In this document: positions 14,183-16,610 of the stretch, piece after piece | How positions within the stretch are numbered: the stretch's first letter is position 1 | How the letters are laid out: each line of letters begins with the position of its first letter | Assembly (NCBI GenBank): GCA_964469505.1 | Contig: CAYXZO010000050.1 | Location: forward strand, 1 to 16,610 | Direction of reading: 5' to 3' | DNA length: 16,610 nucleotides | Origin: CAYXZO01 sp964469505 | GTDB lineage: Bacteria; Fidelibacterota; UBA8477; JABMPR01 | Notes under the pieces: generated by a model | What the model was told of the DNA's origin: nothing | Database searches by the model: none | What the model saw: only the letters and a program-made list of their open reading frames with translations | Translations under genes and position numbers: made by a program

Positions 14183-15347
14183 TTACGACGTAATCGTGGT
14201 AGGAGGTGGGCCTGCAGGCTCCATGGCGGCGTACTATGCGGCCAAGGGTGGCGCTAAAACGCTGCTGCTGGAAAAAGACCGGGAAATTGGTCTGCCGGTG
14301 CGCTGTGGTGAAGCGGTCAGTAAAGAAGGGTTGAAACAGTTTTTGGAACCTGATCCCCGCTGGATTGCCGCCACCATCACCCGTATCCGCATGCGCTCCC
14401 CCGACGCTACTCCCGTGACTTTCACTTCCAAAGCCGTGGGTTACGTGCTCCACCGCCGTCTGTTCGATCCATACTTGGCCCATCGGGCCGCCAGAGCCGG
14501 GGCGGAGATCCAAACCCGGGCTTACGTCCACGACCTATTGCTGGACGACGGGCGGGTGCGGGGAGTGAAATTTACCCACCTGGGAAAGGAATTCGAACTT
14601 ACCGCCCATCTGGTCATCGGCGCTGACGGGGTGGAATCCCGTATCGGGAGGATGGCGGGACTGCGCACCGCGCTGAAAATCAAGGACATAGAGTCATGCT
14701 TTCAAGTAACGGTGGGCAACCTGGACATTCCCGATGACCTGATCGAATTCTACGTAGGTTCCAATTGGGCCCCGGGCGGCTACTTGTGGATTTTCCCCAA
14801 GGGCGACGGAACCGCCAACCTGGGGCTGGGTATCAGTGGGGAACACGCCCAGGCCGGCAAAGCCCAGCGTATGCTGGAGGATTTTCTAAAGACCCATTAT
14901 CCTGAGGCCCGCATATTGAACATGATCTGCGGCGGCGTACCTGTAGCCCCCACACTGAAACGTTTTGCAACCGACGGCTTGATGCTCACCGGGGATGCGG
15001 CCCACATGGTCAATCCCCTCACGGGGGGTGGAATCGTGTCGGGGATGCATGGGGGCAAACTGGCGGGCGAAACGGCGGTGGAAGCCCTGGCTCAGGGGGA
15101 CTTCTCAGCAGCTTTCCTGCAACGTTACGCCAAACGCTGGATGAAGGTGGGGGGTAATTCCCACCTGCGTCTGTATAAGATTGCCCGCACCGTCAGTTCC
15201 CTCACAACCGAGGAGCTCAATTCCATGGCGGCTACCCTTTCCGCCCTGCCCGAGGAAAAGCTGGGACTTTTTACCATTTTCAAAGAGGCTGCCAAACTCC
15301 GCCCGGCCATTTTACTGGACGTGGCCAAAGCTTTCGTGGGACTTTAA
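14175..15347 (+). CDS. Geranylgeranyl reductase family flavoprotein
   Basis: A 390-residue FAD enzyme of the geranylgeranyl reductase (GGR/ChlP) family, which saturates double bonds of isoprenoid chains. The FAD-binding VVGGGPAGS (G10, G12, G15) opens the protein. LPVRCGEA with C44 is the family CxE-type word, YLWIFPKG (203-210) matches the conserved YxWxFP substrate-cavity motif, and TGDAAHMVNPLTGGGI (from 272) is the second FAD motif. The length is typical. ATG 14175 has a strong GGAGGTG at 14164-14170 within the ferredoxin gene. In a bacterium with no photosynthesis genes in view, the substrate is more likely a menaquinone tail or another polyprenyl lipid than chlorophyll phytol. Confident as to family, open as to substrate. 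Confidence 0.93.
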   Translation: MPDYDVIVVGGGPAGSMAAYYAAKGGAKTLLLEKDREIGLPVRCGEAVSKEGLKQFLEPDPRWIAATITRIRMRSPDATPVTFTSKAVGYVLHRRLFDPYLAHRAARAGAEIQTRAYVHDLLLDDGRVRGVKFTHLGKEFELTAHLVIGADGVESRIGRMAGLRTALKIKDIESCFQVTVGNLDIPDDLIEFYVGSNWAPGGYLWIFPKGDGTANLGLGISGEHAQAGKAQRMLEDFLKTHYPEARILNMICGGVPVAPTLKRFATDGLMLTGDAAHMVNPLTGGGIVSGMHGGKLAGETAVEALAQGDFSAAFLQRYAKRWMKVGGNSHLRLYKIARTVSSLTTEELNSMAATLSALPEEKLGLFTIFKEAAKLRPAILLDVAKAFVGL

Positions 15348-15354
15348 GTCGCCC

Positions 15355-16610
15355 ATGAGCGCCCTTTCCCCGGAATACCTTGCTTTTCTCGAAGGGATCG
15401 GGCTTTCCTCCTTCGTGGCCCTGGACGTGGAAACCACCGGGCTGGACCCCCAGCAAGAAGTTTTGCTAGAACTGGGGGCGGTGCGTGTGGTCGGGGGAGA
15501 GATAGAGGCGCGCTATCAGCAACTAATAGATCCGCAACGCCCCATTCCCCGGGAAATCACCCAGCTTACGGGTATCACCGACGCCATGGTGGCTGGCCAG
15601 CCTCCCATTGGGGAGGTCCTGGACGAATTTTTGAGTTTCCTGGGGCGGGACCCGCTGGTAGGGCATAACATCTCCTTTGACATGGGCTTTCTAAACGCTG
15701 CTTTAAAAGAGGCGGGCGAGGAGCCTCTTGCCAACCCTTTGTTGGACACCCTGACTCTGGCCCAAACCCTACGCTACGATCTGTTGAATCATCGTCTCAG
15801 CGCCCTGGCGGTGCATTACGGCCTATCCCTGGAGGAAAGCCACCGGGCCCTGGCCGATGCCGAGCGGAGCGCCATGGTTTTGCTACGACTGATTCCGGAA
15901 ACGGCCCGCCTGCCCCTGCCGGTACTTGAAACCCTGGCCATGCTCATCGGCGGCACGCCCATTCCCAACGGCTTTCTGTACGAGAATCTGCGCCGCTGGG
16001 TGGCCGCCGGGAATGAGATTTCTGTTTCAGAGGGGACACCACCGGAAGGTCCGCGGCTGGGAACCAACGTTCTGGAGGCCAAACCTCGGCGCGATTTGAC
16101 GGATCTAGCCGCAGTATTTGGTCCCGACGGCCTCCTCTCCCGTATTCTGCCCCGCTACGAACCCCGCCCGGCCCAAACCCGCATGGCTGAAGACGTGCTC
16201 CAGGCCCTGACGGGGGATGAGTTTCTGGTGGCGGAAGCTGGAACCGGCGTGGGTAAAAGCCTGGCCTACACCGTTCCGGCCCTGTTGTTCGCCCATCAAC
16301 TGGAAACCGACGAAGAATTGACCCCAGTGGTTATCAGCTGCAACACCAAGAACCTTCAGGACCAATTGTTTTATAAGGAGCTGCCCTTTTTGCTGGAAGA
16401 CCTGGGTTTGGGTGGTCGGGCAGTGTTGTTGAAGGGCAGGAGCAATTACCTGTGCCGCACCAAATGGCGCCGGGTGGTGTTCGAGCAGGTGGGGCGCCTG
16501 AGTTTGCGGGATCGGGAGGAGCTGGCCAAACTAGTTGTGTGGGAAAGCGAAACCCAAACGGGGGACCTGGACGAGCATAACGGTTTTCACCAGGCCTCCC
16601 TCTGGAATCA
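15355..16610 (+). CDS. dinG: DnaQ-type exonuclease/DinG-type helicase fusion, truncated by window end
   Basis: An open frame of 418 codons running off the right edge. Residues from about 18 to 180 form a DEDDh 3'-5' exonuclease: ALDVETTG with D24 and E26, GHNISFD with D109, and HRALADAE with H163 and D168, so all catalytic residues are present. After a linker, an XPD/DinG-type superfamily 2 helicase begins: PRPAQ (Q motif area), Walker A AGTGVGKS with K301, and VISCNTKNLQDQL (motif Ia). KGRSNYLC carries C367, the likely first ligand of the iron-sulfur cluster; the rest lies outside the window. The arrangement matches DinG of Bacillus and Staphylococcus rather than E. coli DinG, which lacks the nuclease. 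ATG 15355 follows the reductase stop by seven bases, with no Shine-Dalgarno. It probably acts in DNA repair or processing. Confidence 0.93.
   Translation, partial: MSALSPEYLAFLEGIGLSSFVALDVETTGLDPQQEVLLELGAVRVVGGEIEARYQQLIDPQRPIPREITQLTGITDAMVAGQPPIGEVLDEFLSFLGRDPLVGHNISFDMGFLNAALKEAGEEPLANPLLDTLTLAQTLRYDLLNHRLSALAVHYGLSLEESHRALADAERSAMVLLRLIPETARLPLPVLETLAMLIGGTPIPNGFLYENLRRWVAAGNEISVSEGTPPEGPRLGTNVLEAKPRRDLTDLAAVFGPDGLLSRILPRYEPRPAQTRMAEDVLQALTGDEFLVAEAGTGVGKSLAYTVPALLFAHQLETDEELTPVVISCNTKNLQDQLFYKELPFLLEDLGLGGRAVLLKGRSNYLCRTKWRRVVFEQVGRLSLRDREELAKLVVWESETQTGDLDEHNGFHQASLWN

Noticed and set aside
14034..14531. Minus-strand frame of 165 codons opposite the ferredoxin and reductase genes
   Set aside because: Both plus-strand genes have complete motifs over this stretch; the antisense frame is a codon-bias shadow without recognisable domains.
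15355..16610. DnaQ-DinG fusion as a novel architecture
   Set aside because: The same domain order is known from DinG of Bacillus and Staphylococcus, so it is not new.
1..16610. CRISPR arrays, insertion sequences, prophage or defence islands
   Set aside because: No regularly spaced repeats, transposase, integrase or phage genes are visible; the gene content is housekeeping and gene spacing is tight.

Overview
The window looks like ordinary bacterial chromosome: densely packed, moderately GC-rich by eye, and without transposase, integrase, phage, CRISPR, rRNA or tRNA genes. A DUF5683-type small membrane protein, a long signal peptidase I, a split glycine decarboxylase and a geranylgeranyl-reductase-family flavoprotein together suggest a bacterium of the FCB superphylum or nearby (for example Neomarinimicrobiota, Calditrichota or Ignavibacteriota-like). 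This is an inference from gene families; no marker in the window fixes the phylum.

Layout. Positions 1-420 hold no convincing gene. They contain a short perfect palindrome, a nested-palindrome dispersed-repeat-like element and two diverged copies of an octamer-based repeat. A minus-strand AroQ chorismate mutase (421-708) is divergent from everything downstream, which is all on the plus strand. From 810 come an RNase HII fused to a YraN-type nuclease domain, an exported gamma-glutamyltransferase (26-bp overlap) and signal peptidase I. These are followed by a tight block: alanyl-tRNA synthetase, glycine decarboxylase subunit 2, diaminopimelate decarboxylase, RidA, a lipid kinase of the diacylglycerol/sphingosine kinase fold, a DUF5683-like protein and a neurotransmitter:sodium symporter family transporter. 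Most junctions in that block are overlaps or gaps of a few bases, so it probably behaves as one operon or as overlapping operons. A strong intrinsic-terminator-like hairpin follows the transporter.

From about 13137 a second group begins: an unrecognised tryptophan-rich multi-pass membrane protein, an 8-Fe ferredoxin and a geranylgeranyl-reductase-family flavoprotein overlapping the ferredoxin by 8 bp. Seven bases later comes a DnaQ-exonuclease/DinG-helicase fusion cut by the window end. The ferredoxin and reductase make a plausible electron-transfer pair for saturating isoprenoid chains (quinone tail or lipid), and the membrane protein is a candidate partner.

Most of the window is housekeeping: nucleic-acid maintenance, translation, protein export, amino-acid metabolism and transport. 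The parts most worth a second look are the 13.1-15.3 kb membrane protein/ferredoxin/reductase cluster, the RNase HII-YraN fusion with its apparently leaderless promoter, and the repeat-rich noncoding left end.
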